DNA from: GCA-002282575 sp964606405
Lineage (GTDB): Bacteria > Pseudomonadota > Gammaproteobacteria > Thiomicrospirales > Thiomicrospiraceae
NCBI GenBank assembly: GCA_964606405.1
Contig: CAZSGH010000084.1
Location: forward strand, 1-5,074
Length of the DNA stretch: 5,074 nucleotides
Direction of reading: 5' to 3'
In this document: piece after piece, positions 1 to 5,052 of the stretch
Numbering within the stretch: the first letter of the stretch is position 1
Layout of the letters: each line of letters starts with the position of its first letter
The notes under the pieces: model-generated
Database searches by the model: none
Seen by the model: only the letters and a program-made list of their open reading frames with translations
Told to the model about the DNA's origin: nothing
Made by a program: the position numbers and the translations under genes

Positions 1-1777
1 CCAGCTGATGTGTCAAATAAAGCCAACAAACATCAGCATCAGACTTCCACTGCCAAGCTAAGGTATCGCCTTTACAATCACTTCCGTTATAAACCTTCCC
101 AACCGTTAAACGATTTTCTAATAATGCTAAGCCCACACGCGATTGTGCATCATCTGATGTCAACACAACAGCGTCAAGCTTATCGACACCTAAGCGCGTT
201 AAGCTGGGCAAAACAATACTATCCATCGTATGCTGCCGACCCACTTGCCCGCCAGTGCCAATTAAAAAGTTACCCTGTTGCGTCTGCCAGATGGCAACCA
301 TCTGTTGCTTACCCATATCTAACAGCGTTAGCCGTTGCTCGTCCGCCCCCAAGCCAGAAAACAAAGCCATTGGCGATAATAACCACACCGAATAAGACCA
401 AGTTGCCATTTCGGCCAACACACGCCACAAACCTTCCCATATCGCATCGACTAACAGACCAAGATAAGTGGCCAAGGTTGGTGCAATCCATGCCAAAATC
501 GCTATCAATAACAACAATGGCACTAATGCTATTTCAACAATGGGCGCAGCAATCACATTCGCTAAGGGCGAGTAAGTCGGTATTTGATTAAAAAACAAAA
601 TTAAGAAGGGTGCCATGAGCAAGCTCATGCCCAGATGCACTGCCAATAAACGCACCATCCGCCCATTGGACAAGGATAAAATCCAGACCAGAATGGCTGT
701 GGCAATAAACGACAACCAAAACCCAACCTGCATCACCGATGCCACATCCCACAACAATACCAGCATCAATGCCCAAGATAAGGTTAGCATCGGATGCAAA
801 GAACGTTTCAACCATAAGGCGAACAACACAACCAACAGCATGATCAACGCCCGTTGTACAGGCACAGTCAATCCCGCTAATATCGAAAATGCCACTGCAG
901 CAACAAGCGCAGCAATCGACCCTACAATGTAAGCAGGAACGCGTTGCGAAGGAAACAACTTCCAGATTCCCACCGCCAAAGCCCAAGCCAAACCAGCAAT
1001 TAACGTAATATGCATACCAGAAACAACTGCTAAATGCAGCGTACCCGTATCGCGTAATACCTGCCACTGCTCAGTGCTAATTCCCGAACCATCACCCAGC
1101 ACCAGCGCAACATCTAAGCCCGAAAATCCCGACTGTTGTGGCAATACCGACAAAAGTTTTTCCATTGCAAGCCAGCGCACACGCTGCCAATGCCAATGCG
1201 TTTCTTTACTCGCTTCGTCCAAAGACAAAACACGTCCTGTCGCCATAATACCCTGACTAAACAGCCAAGCTTCAAAATCGATACCCGCTGGGTTATGCTG
1301 CCCTGTCGTGGCATACAAACGAATCTTCCCACGCCACTGGTCACCTGGTGTCGGTGCTTCCAACGTCGGAAAGTGCAATAGAACAGACATATTCTCTAAT
1401 TGCGGTGAAGGTGGCGTAATCAACCGCGCCTGCACCTGCCACCCACCCGAAGGAGCGGCTTTTGCTAATCCATCAATCAACACTTGGCTTTCAAACGACA
1501 CATCTGACCACACGATTGGCAACGCCTGCTCTTGCCATGTCAACATGCGAGCATGCATTAAACTCAACCCAAGTGCCAACCCCAAGATTAACCACCCCAC
1601 CCGTCTCTGTTGCTTAATCGCAACACCAGCCAGCACAAACAGGAGTGCCCATAGTCCCATCCAAGCCACATCAGGAACCTCTGAGACTTGTGCTAACAAC
1701 AATGCCGCCAACGCAAACGCAGGCGCAACAATGACAACCCAAGGCATATAAGTTTGTTTGACCGACAACTGATGCAC
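1..1777 (-). CDS. comEC: ComEC/Rec2 competence DNA-uptake channel, partial (C-terminus beyond window)
   Basis: Polytopic inner-membrane protein that carries single-stranded DNA into the cytoplasm during natural transformation. The frame is open from the start to the left edge (582 codons from the ATG at 1747). Numbering from that Met: three hydrophobic N-terminal segments (about 2-20, 29-45, 51-65), a soluble DUF4131/OB-like region (about 80-180), then the Competence domain (about 211-475). That domain has the hallmark segment LHLAVVSGMHI (237-247), the P-x-x-R-A motif (PVQRA, 296-300) and about seven or eight further membrane segments. A metallo-beta-lactamase-like part begins near 470. Its expected metal motif HxDxDH is replaced by TSDDAQS (530-536), so it looks inactive. 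Start choice: a GTG at 1777 has an AAGG seven bases upstream and adds ten residues including a lysine. The ATG at 1747 has no visible Shine-Dalgarno site but is a possible alternative. Family identity is secure; the exact start is uncertain. Confidence 0.93.
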   Translation of the reverse strand, partial: MHQLSVKQTYMPWVVIVAPAFALAALLLAQVSEVPDVAWMGLWALLFVLAGVAIKQQRRVGWLILGLALGLSLMHARMLTWQEQALPIVWSDVSFESQVLIDGLAKAAPSGGWQVQARLITPPSPQLENMSVLLHFPTLEAPTPGDQWRGKIRLYATTGQHNPAGIDFEAWLFSQGIMATGRVLSLDEASKETHWHWQRVRWLAMEKLLSVLPQQSGFSGLDVALVLGDGSGISTEQWQVLRDTGTLHLAVVSGMHITLIAGLAWALAVGIWKLFPSQRVPAYIVGSIAALVAAVAFSILAGLTVPVQRALIMLLVVLFALWLKRSLHPMLTLSWALMLVLLWDVASVMQVGFWLSFIATAILVWILSLSNGRMVRLLAVHLGMSLLMAPFLILFFNQIPTYSPLANVIAAPIVEIALVPLLLLIAILAWIAPTLATYLGLLVDAIWEGLWRVLAEMATWSYSVWLLSPMALFSGLGADEQRLTLLDMGKQQMVAIWQTQQGNFLIGTGGQVGRQHTMDSIVLPSLTRLGVDKLDAVVLTSDDAQSRVGLALLENRLTVGKVYNGSDCKGDTLAWQWKSDADVCWLYLTHQL

Positions 1778-1784
1778 AGAAAAG

Positions 1785-1788
1785 CCTT
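1785..1788 (-). promoter_or_regulatory. Ribosome binding site deciding the comEC start
   Basis: On the minus strand AAGG, within the purine-rich stretch AAGAAGATAAGG, lies seven bases before the GTG at 1777. The in-frame TAA just upstream overlaps this purine stretch, so GTG 1777 is nearly the longest possible start. The match to the anti-Shine-Dalgarno sequence is modest. It is listed because the competing ATG at 1747 has none. Confidence 0.4.
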
Positions 1789-1800
1789 ATCTTCTTTAGG

Positions 1801-1907
1801 GAACATCTAAATAACTCAATATCTCGTCATCCTCGCGTATGCGGGGATCCATAAAACCAAAGAGATAGATTCCCGCTTTCGCGGGAATGACGGATTTTTA
1901 GAGATTC
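1801..1907. repeat. MITE-like element made of two inverted REP-type hairpins
   Basis: Two copies of a REP-like unit face each other. Unit A (1825-1850) begins CGTCAT and folds as ATCCTCGC / GCGGGGAT around GTAT. Unit B (1868-1892) ends ATGACG and folds perfectly as ATTCCCGC / GCGGGAAT around TTTC. Outside them, imperfect inverted ends are visible: GAACATCTAAATAA on the left and TTTTTAGAGATTC on the right. The CGTCATTCCCGC...GCGGGAAT type is a familiar intergenic repeat of Proteobacteria. In this place it lies upstream of comEC and could form hairpins in a comEC leader. No transposase gene is present. Exact element ends are inferred. Confidence 0.7.
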
Positions 1908-1990
1908 ATTTTGCAATATACAACGTCAGCAATCATATCACGGTTTAACAAAGCTTTTGAGTACCTCTAAAAACCTATAAGGTAGGAGGT

Positions 1991-2048
1991 CTGGAGGAAG
2001 GGGTTACAAAACCAGCATGTAACTAGTCGATTAAACCCCTTCCTTCAG
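1991..2048. repeat. Long stem-loop, 15-bp arms
   Basis: Arm 1991-2005 (CTGGAGGAAGGGGTT) pairs with arm 2034-2048 (AACCCCTTCCTTCAG) over 15 bp with a single G-U wobble and a 28-base loop. An inner pair GTTAC (2003-2007) / GTAAC (2019-2023) overlaps the base of the large stem, so two alternative folds are possible. No T-tract follows on the plus strand, which speaks against a simple terminator. It may be the core of the surrounding repeat element or a structured RNA; no known RNA family is recognised. Confidence 0.55.
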
Positions 2049-2069
2049 CTAAAAAACAAACTTGGAAAG

Positions 2070-2099
2070 TCTAAAAACAAGCGAAATGCTGTTTTTAGA
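2070..2099. repeat. AT-rich hairpin TCTAAAAAC...GTTTTTAGA, possible weak terminator
   Basis: Arms 2070-2082 (TCTAAAAACAAGC) and 2088-2099 (GCTGTTTTTAGA) pair over 12 bp with one bulged A and loop GAAAT. A T-rich stretch CCTTTTTATTTT follows a few bases later (2104-2115), so it could stop plus-strand transcription before the tRNA promoter. The stem is mostly A-T, and it also coincides with the terminal repeat motif, so a terminator role is only a possibility. Confidence 0.45.
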
Positions 2100-2116
2100 G
2101 ATTCCTTTTTATTTTG

Positions 2117-2145
2117 TTGACTTGATTCTTCATTGTGATTATAAT
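2117..2145 (+). promoter_or_regulatory. Sigma70 promoter of the tRNA-Leu gene
   Basis: A -35 box TTGACT (2117-2122) and a consensus -10 box TATAAT (2140-2145) are separated by 17 bp, the optimal spacing. Transcription would start near 2151-2153, giving a leader of about 25 bases before the mature tRNA at 2178. The discriminator region (TATCGAATT) is AT-rich rather than the GC-rich type usually linked to strong stringent control of stable RNA promoters. Confidence 0.85.
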
Positions 2146-2177
2146 TATCGAATTGGTAGTTAGCACACGCTAATTAT

Positions 2178-2265
2178 GCCCGGGTGGTGAAACAGGTAGA
2201 CACAGCAGACTTAAAATCTGCCGCCCCAAAACGGCGTGCCGGTTCGATTCCGGCCCCGGGCACCA
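2178..2265 (+). tRNA. tRNA-Leu, anticodon UAA
   Basis: The acceptor stem GCCCGGG (2178-2184) pairs perfectly with CCCGGGC (2255-2261), followed by discriminator A and an encoded CCA (2263-2265). The anticodon loop CTTAAAA, closed by GCAGA/TCTGC, presents UAA, which reads UUA and by wobble UUG leucine codons. A long variable arm (from 2221, with a CGCC...GGCG stem) marks a class II tRNA, as expected for leucine. The T stem is GCCGG (2238-2242) / CCGGC (2250-2254) around TTCGATT. The gene stands alone with its own promoter. No T-tract terminator was found directly downstream on the plus strand. Confidence 0.97.
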
Positions 2266-2349
2266 ATTTCAATTCAGAATACATCTCAAATACTTCCCCC
2301 CCTCCATAAAAAACTTATACAACACGCTATTGTTTCGTCACATTATAGA

Positions 2350-2381
2350 CAAAAAATAAGGCGCTTTTCAGCACCCTATTT
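2350..2381 (-). terminator. Rho-independent terminator after yebC
   Basis: Read on the minus strand, AATAGGGTGC (2380-2371) pairs with GCGCCTTATT (2364-2355) around TGAAAA. The stem has two G-U wobbles and one more A-T pair at its base, and is followed by a run of Ts ending at 2351. On the plus strand the same two positions become A-C mismatches and no T-run follows, so termination is expected only for the nadA-yebC transcript. It lies 25 bp beyond the yebC stop. It does not serve the convergent tRNA gene well. Confidence 0.8.
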
Positions 2382-2406
2382 CTCTTCGAAAAAAGCAACA
2401 ACAACC

Positions 2407-3153
2407 TTAAGCATCTAACTGCGCCATGACTTCCTCAGAAATATCTAGGTTATGGTAAACCTCTTGCACATCATCTAAGTCTTCAAGCATATCAATCAGA
2501 TCGAGTACCTTTTTCGTATCTTCTAGATTAAGCCCAACCTTAACATCTGCTTCCATTACCACATCACTATGTTCTGCTGTTAATCCTGCAGCTTCTAATG
2601 CTGTTTTGACATCTAAAAAGGCTTCTGGCGTGGTAATCACATCAATGCTACCATCATCATGCGTAACGACATCATCAGCACCAGCCTCTAAGGCAGCATT
2701 CATGACCACATCTTCGCTCACGCCAGCAGTAAAACTCAGCACACCCTGTTTTTTAAACATATAGGATACAGAACCGTCCGTACCCATATTGCCGCCCTTT
2801 TTAGAAAAAGCATGACGCACTTCGGCAACAGTACGCTGTTTATTATCCGTCATGGTTTCGACAATCACCGCCACACCATGCGGCGCATAGCCTTCATAAC
2901 GTAACTCCTCGTAGTTTTCACCCTCGGCAGCACCTGCTGCACGCGCAATGGTTTTTTCGATGGTATCACGCTTCATATTATTCACGAGTGCTTTATCAAC
3001 AGCAGCACGCAAACGCGGATTGAGGGATACATCAGGATTCATTTTAGCCGCGACTAAAATTTCACGTAACAAACGGGTAAAGATTTTCGCCTTTTTAACG
3101 TCTTGACGTGCTTTACGGTGTTTAATATTCGCCCATTTACTATGACCAGCCAC
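2407..3153 (-). CDS. yebC: YebC/PmpR (TACO1) family protein
   Basis: Cytoplasmic protein of the highly conserved YebC family. Members have been described as DNA-binding transcriptional regulators (PmpR type). The mitochondrial relative TACO1 and some bacterial members act in translation, particularly at polyproline-type stalls, so the molecular role here is not fixed by sequence. The protein has 248 residues, normal for the family (E. coli YebC has 246), and starts with the signature MAGHSKWANIKHRK (1-14). The conserved helical segment lies at about 46-72, and the central segment YEGYAPHGVAVIVETMTDN at 86-104 leads into KKGGNMGTDGSVSYMF (118-133). The start codon is GTG, confirmed by the signature and by AGGAG eight bases upstream. 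It lies 17 bp after nadA and is probably co-transcribed with it. The ruvC gene, a common downstream neighbour in other bacteria, is absent; a terminator follows instead. Confidence 0.96.
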   Translation of the reverse strand: MAGHSKWANIKHRKARQDVKKAKIFTRLLREILVAAKMNPDVSLNPRLRAAVDKALVNNMKRDTIEKTIARAAGAAEGENYEELRYEGYAPHGVAVIVETMTDNKQRTVAEVRHAFSKKGGNMGTDGSVSYMFKKQGVLSFTAGVSEDVVMNAALEAGADDVVTHDDGSIDVITTPEAFLDVKTALEAAGLTAEHSDVVMEADVKVGLNLEDTKKVLDLIDMLEDLDDVQEVYHNLDISEEVMAQLDA

Positions 3154-3161
3154 AGTCTTTG

Positions 3162-3166
3162 CTCCT
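3162..3166 (-). promoter_or_regulatory. Ribosome binding site of yebC
   Basis: AGGAG on the minus strand, eight bases before the GTG start at 3153 and within the 17-bp gap after the nadA stop. It fixes the non-ATG start, which also matches the invariant MAGHSKW N-terminus of the family. Confidence 0.8.
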
Positions 3167-3170
3167 AAAC

Positions 3171-4262
3171 TTATGCATCACCACGCCCTGCGGTCACTAA
3201 TCCTTGCTGACGTGAAAAGTCGAGCATTCGAGTAAGCGACCGTAGCGCACCTTGGCGAATGGTTTCATCAATAAAAATTTCATTTGCGCCCGTTTCTAAC
3301 ACGTGCGCCAGATTCTGTAAGCCGTTCATTGCCATCCAAGGACAATGCGCACAACTTTGACAGGTTGCACCCTCGCCACTGGTCGGCGCGACCAATAAAG
3401 TTTTATGCGGCGCGAGTTGCTGCATTTTCCAAAAAATACCTGCATCGGTGGCGATGATAAACTTCTCATCTGGTAGTTGTTGCACGGCGTTAATCAGTAC
3501 CTTGGTAGAACCCACCACATGCGCCAGCTTCACCACCGCTTCGGGTGATTCTGGGTGAACCAACACTTTAGCGTCGGGGTGTTTGGCGATCAGGTCGATT
3601 AAGGCTTGTGTTTTAAACTCATCGTGCACCAAACAGTGCCCTTGCCAGCGAATCATATCTGCACCTGTTTCACGCGCAATCCAATTGCCTAAATGACGGT
3701 CGGGTGCCCAGAGCAATTTGTGCCCTTGGGCATGTAAATGACGCACGATTTGCAGTGCATTACCCGAGGTAACCACCCAATCGGTATGCGCTTTTACTTC
3801 CGCACTAGTATTGGCATAAACCAAGGCAATGCGGTCGGGATATTGCGCGCGCCATGCGGCAAAGGCATCGGCAGGACAGCCCACATCAAGCGAACAAGTA
3901 GCAGCCACGTCGGGCATGAGCACCCGTTTTTCGGGATTAAGAATTTTGGCTGTCTCGCCCATAAAGCGCACCCCAGCCACCACTAAGGTTTTAGCAGGAT
4001 GGTTATTGCCAAAATTCGCCATTTCTAAAGAGTCAGCGACGCAACCGCCCGTTTCCTCTGCCAAGGCTTGCAAGTCGGCATCGACATAATAATGCGCTAC
4101 CAATACAGCATCTTTTTCGATCAGCAACTGCTTGATGCGTTCGCGTAAGGCTTGTTTGTCAGCTTCGCCCAACCAAGGCGCTGCATGGGCATTATTAGCT
4201 AATGCCTGAATACTGGCAGCCAACTCGATGGGAATGTGGGTGTGTTGTGTGTTTGTTATCAT
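3171..4262 (-). CDS. nadA: Quinolinate synthase NadA
   Basis: Cytoplasmic [4Fe-4S] enzyme that condenses iminoaspartate (from the NadB reaction) with dihydroxyacetone phosphate to give quinolinate, the precursor of NAD. The 363 residues form a complete protein, slightly longer than E. coli NadA (347) because of an N-terminal extension of about ten residues. The three cluster-ligand cysteines are visible with the expected spacing: C123 in ATCSLDVGC, C210 in WQGHCLVHDEF and C307 in CQSCAHCPWM (301-310). The last is the C-x2-C-x2-C motif typical of the E. coli type. The substrate-binding segments VAHYYVDADLQ (55-65) and GVRFMGETAKIL (97-108) are intact. No Shine-Dalgarno site precedes the ATG. 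A -10-like TAAAAT ends eight bases before it, so a leaderless or very short-leader transcript is possible. nadB is not in the window. yebC follows as probable operon partner. Confidence 0.97.
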   Translation of the reverse strand: MITNTQHTHIPIELAASIQALANNAHAAPWLGEADKQALRERIKQLLIEKDAVLVAHYYVDADLQALAEETGGCVADSLEMANFGNNHPAKTLVVAGVRFMGETAKILNPEKRVLMPDVAATCSLDVGCPADAFAAWRAQYPDRIALVYANTSAEVKAHTDWVVTSGNALQIVRHLHAQGHKLLWAPDRHLGNWIARETGADMIRWQGHCLVHDEFKTQALIDLIAKHPDAKVLVHPESPEAVVKLAHVVGSTKVLINAVQQLPDEKFIIATDAGIFWKMQQLAPHKTLLVAPTSGEGATCQSCAHCPWMAMNGLQNLAHVLETGANEIFIDETIRQGALRSLTRMLDFSRQQGLVTAGRGDA

Positions 4263-4265
4263 AGG

Positions 4266-4278
4266 GTGTATTTTACAC
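4266..4278. promoter_or_regulatory. Palindrome over a possible nadA -10 region (candidate operator)
   Basis: A perfect inverted repeat GTGTA-TTT-TACAC lies 3-16 bases before the nadA start. On the minus strand it includes TAAAAT (4275-4270), a plausible -10 box that would start transcription at or next to the ATG. A repressor bound here would block nadA. It does not match the E. coli NadR site as I know it, and no good -35 box was found, so both promoter and operator are tentative. Confidence 0.35.
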
Positions 4279-4297
4279 TGGATTGATGATGGGCTGG

Positions 4298-4315
4298 TAG
4301 CGGGTTACACCGCTA
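4298..4315. repeat. Short palindrome over the toxin gene stop
   Basis: TAGCGG (4298-4303) and CCGCTA (4310-4315) form a 6-bp stem around GTTACA. The toxin gene's stop codon lies in the middle. No T-tract follows on either strand, so it is not a usual terminator. It could weakly stabilise or process the message between the toxin gene and nadA, or be chance. Confidence 0.3.
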
Positions 4316-4691
4316 TGACAATATCGCCATATTTGATGATATTCGCGTCATGGGTCATAAGCCTCATCGGTTCTGACAGTGCTTGCGCAACGAGCAAACG
4401 ATCGAAGGGATCTTGATGATGATTAGGCAGTTCAGCAACCAACAAGGCATGCTCTGCTTCGATCGACAATACTTGATAACCCGACTGACGAAAATAGTTT
4501 AATGCTTGTTTGGCATCGATGGGCATGTCGCCTTTACCAAGACTATGCTTGATGGCAATTTCCCACAATGAAACAACACTGACCCAAATCGTATTTCTGG
4601 GATGGTTAATGTCTTTCTTGGCACGTTCAGATAGGCGCGGACTGTCCGTAATTGCCCACAAAGCAATGTGGGTATCAAGCAAAATATTCAT
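4305..4691 (-). CDS. PIN-domain ribonuclease toxin, VapC-like (type II toxin-antitoxin)
   Basis: Toxin of a type II module. PIN-domain toxins of this kind cut RNA (in studied VapC proteins often tRNA or rRNA) with Mg2+ or Mn2+ and slow growth when free of antitoxin. The 128-residue protein is a complete single PIN domain. The acidic active-site set is intact: D6 in LLDTHIALW, E44 in SLWEIAIK, D94/D97 in DPFDRLLVAQA and D115 in LMTHDANI. This motif set matches the COG3744-type branch usually paired with Phd/YefM antitoxins, as found here. Its ATG overlaps the antitoxin's TGA by four bases (ATGA), which points to translational coupling. No frameshift or lost residue suggests decay, so it is probably active. 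The specific RNA target cannot be predicted. Confidence 0.93.
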   Translation of the reverse strand: MNILLDTHIALWAITDSPRLSERAKKDINHPRNTIWVSVVSLWEIAIKHSLGKGDMPIDAKQALNYFRQSGYQVLSIEAEHALLVAELPNHHQDPFDRLLVAQALSEPMRLMTHDANIIKYGDIVIAV

Positions 4692-4933
4692 GGTGCCGAC
4701 ACCAAAAACAAAGCTGCAACTTCATCATTATGTTGGTCAATGTTATCTGGCACATCAAAAGCACCTTTTGCAATACCAATTCGGTTGTTTGTATTCACCG
4801 CCTCTAATGGCACTAACTTGGCAATGGCACGACCGTTACGCGCGATGATAATTTCGCTTTCTTGCTTACGCTCAATGTAATCTACCAACTTTGAAAGCTG
4901 AGTCTTCGCCTCAAACATATTCACTGCCAACAT
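4688..4933 (-). CDS. Phd/YefM-family antitoxin, VapB-like partner of the PIN toxin
   Basis: Antitoxin that binds and neutralises the downstream PIN toxin and, as is usual in the family, represses its own promoter as a toxin-antitoxin complex. The 81-residue protein has the Phd/YefM fold at the N-terminus: MLAVNMFEAKTQLSKLVDYI (1-20), then EIIIARNGRAIAKLVPL (27-43), which forms the dimer and DNA-binding part. The C-terminal tail, with GIAKGAFDVPDNID (53-66) and NDEVAALF (69-76), is the expected toxin-wrapping part. The ATG at 4933 has a full AGGAGG only four bases upstream, a rather short spacing. The TTG at codon 2 would be spaced at seven, so the exact start could be one codon later. It is the first gene of the minus-strand group that continues into the toxin gene, nadA and yebC. 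Confidence 0.92.
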   Translation of the reverse strand: MLAVNMFEAKTQLSKLVDYIERKQESEIIIARNGRAIAKLVPLEAVNTNNRIGIAKGAFDVPDNIDQHNDEVAALFLVSAP

Positions 4934-4937
4934 AGTG

Positions 4938-4943
4938 CCTCCT
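4938..4943 (-). promoter_or_regulatory. Ribosome binding site of the antitoxin gene
   Basis: Perfect AGGAGG on the minus strand, four bases before the ATG at 4933. The site partly overlaps the palindrome CTAATTAG (4942-4949). A perfect Shine-Dalgarno on the antitoxin, with the toxin relying on the 4-bp overlap, fits the usual excess of antitoxin over toxin. Confidence 0.8.
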
Positions 4944-5002
4944 AATTAGCTAAGTCTAGTCTAGTTAGACTCATATTATCGCAATTGTGTTAATAGCACA
5001 AT
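4942..5002 (-). promoter_or_regulatory. Antitoxin-toxin promoter region with candidate operators
   Basis: Three palindromes crowd this stretch: CTAATTAG (4942-4949), AGTCTA/TAGACT with a 7-base spacer (4953-4971), and ATTGTG/CACAAT with a 7-base spacer (4984-5002). On the minus strand the AT-rich GATAATAT (4982-4975) offers a -10 box. TTGTGC is a weak -35, 17 bp before TAATAT or 15 bp before GATAAT. This is the arrangement expected of an autoregulated toxin-antitoxin promoter. Which palindrome the complex binds is unknown, and the promoter boxes are only moderate matches. Confidence 0.5.
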
Positions 5003-5011
5003 AACCGTTAC

Positions 5012-5052
5012 CAAAAACAAAAAAGCACCAATAGTAGCTGCGTTAAGGTGCT
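5012..5052 (-). terminator. Rho-independent terminator of a gene beyond the right edge
   Basis: On the minus strand AGCACC (5052-5047) pairs with GGTGCT (5029-5024) over 6 bp with a 17-base loop, followed by TTTTTTGTTTTT (5024-5013). The short stem and rather large loop make it a moderate terminator, but the T-tract is strong. It would end a minus-strand gene lying mostly or wholly outside the window. Several in-frame stops occur between 5074 and 5045, so that gene's last codons cannot be chosen from here. Confidence 0.6.

Larger units (their letters stand above)
1965..2104. repeat. Second palindromic MITE-like element with CTCTAAAAAC ends
   Basis: The inverted ends CTCTAAAAAC (1965-1974) and GTTTTTAGAG (2091-2100) bound a region containing a large central stem-loop and a smaller terminal hairpin. 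The 13-bp string TTTTTAGAGATTC at its right end (2092-2104) recurs exactly at the right end of the neighbouring REP-type element (1895-1907), which suggests both belong to the same repeat family. A further copy of TCTAAAAAC lies at 2070-2078. No coding potential and no clear target-site duplication were seen. The boundaries are inferred. Confidence 0.5.

Noticed and set aside
588..1344. comEC as a frameshifted pseudogene, suggested by separate short minus-strand ORFs
   Set aside because: Reading from 1747 gives 582 codons with no stop and family motifs in one frame. The short ORFs belong to other frames.
10..1751. Several plus- and minus-strand ORFs of 60-193 codons across this region, as at 10-591 (+), 588-1067 (-) and 1308-1751 (+)
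   Set aside because: They are out-of-frame or antisense to one continuous minus-strand frame that translates as a recognisable ComEC from 1777 to the left edge. Their translations have low complexity and no recognisable motifs.
1825..1892. CRISPR-like repeats
   Set aside because: There are only two units in opposite orientation, which fits a REP/MITE pair rather than direct repeats with spacers.
1991..2048. 4.5S (SRP) RNA or another known small RNA, because of the GGAGGAAGGGG stretch
   Set aside because: The conserved SRP apical loop motif and flanking pairs are missing, and the loop content does not match.
2236..2300. Integration (att) site of a mobile element at the 3' end of tRNA-Leu
   Set aside because: No duplicated tRNA 3' end and no integrase gene is visible in the window.
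2236..2418. Plus-strand ORF of 60 codons starting MPVRFRPRAP
   Set aside because: Its start is the 3' half of the tRNA-Leu gene, a usual artefact of translating tRNA T-arms, and the remainder crosses the terminator with no recognisable features.
3738..4089. Plus-strand ORFs inside nadA
   Set aside because: They are antisense to a complete, well-conserved NadA reading frame and have no ribosome binding context.
4510..4880. Plus-strand ORFs across the toxin and antitoxin genes
   Set aside because: They are antisense shadows. The minus-strand genes have family motifs and the typical 4-bp overlap.
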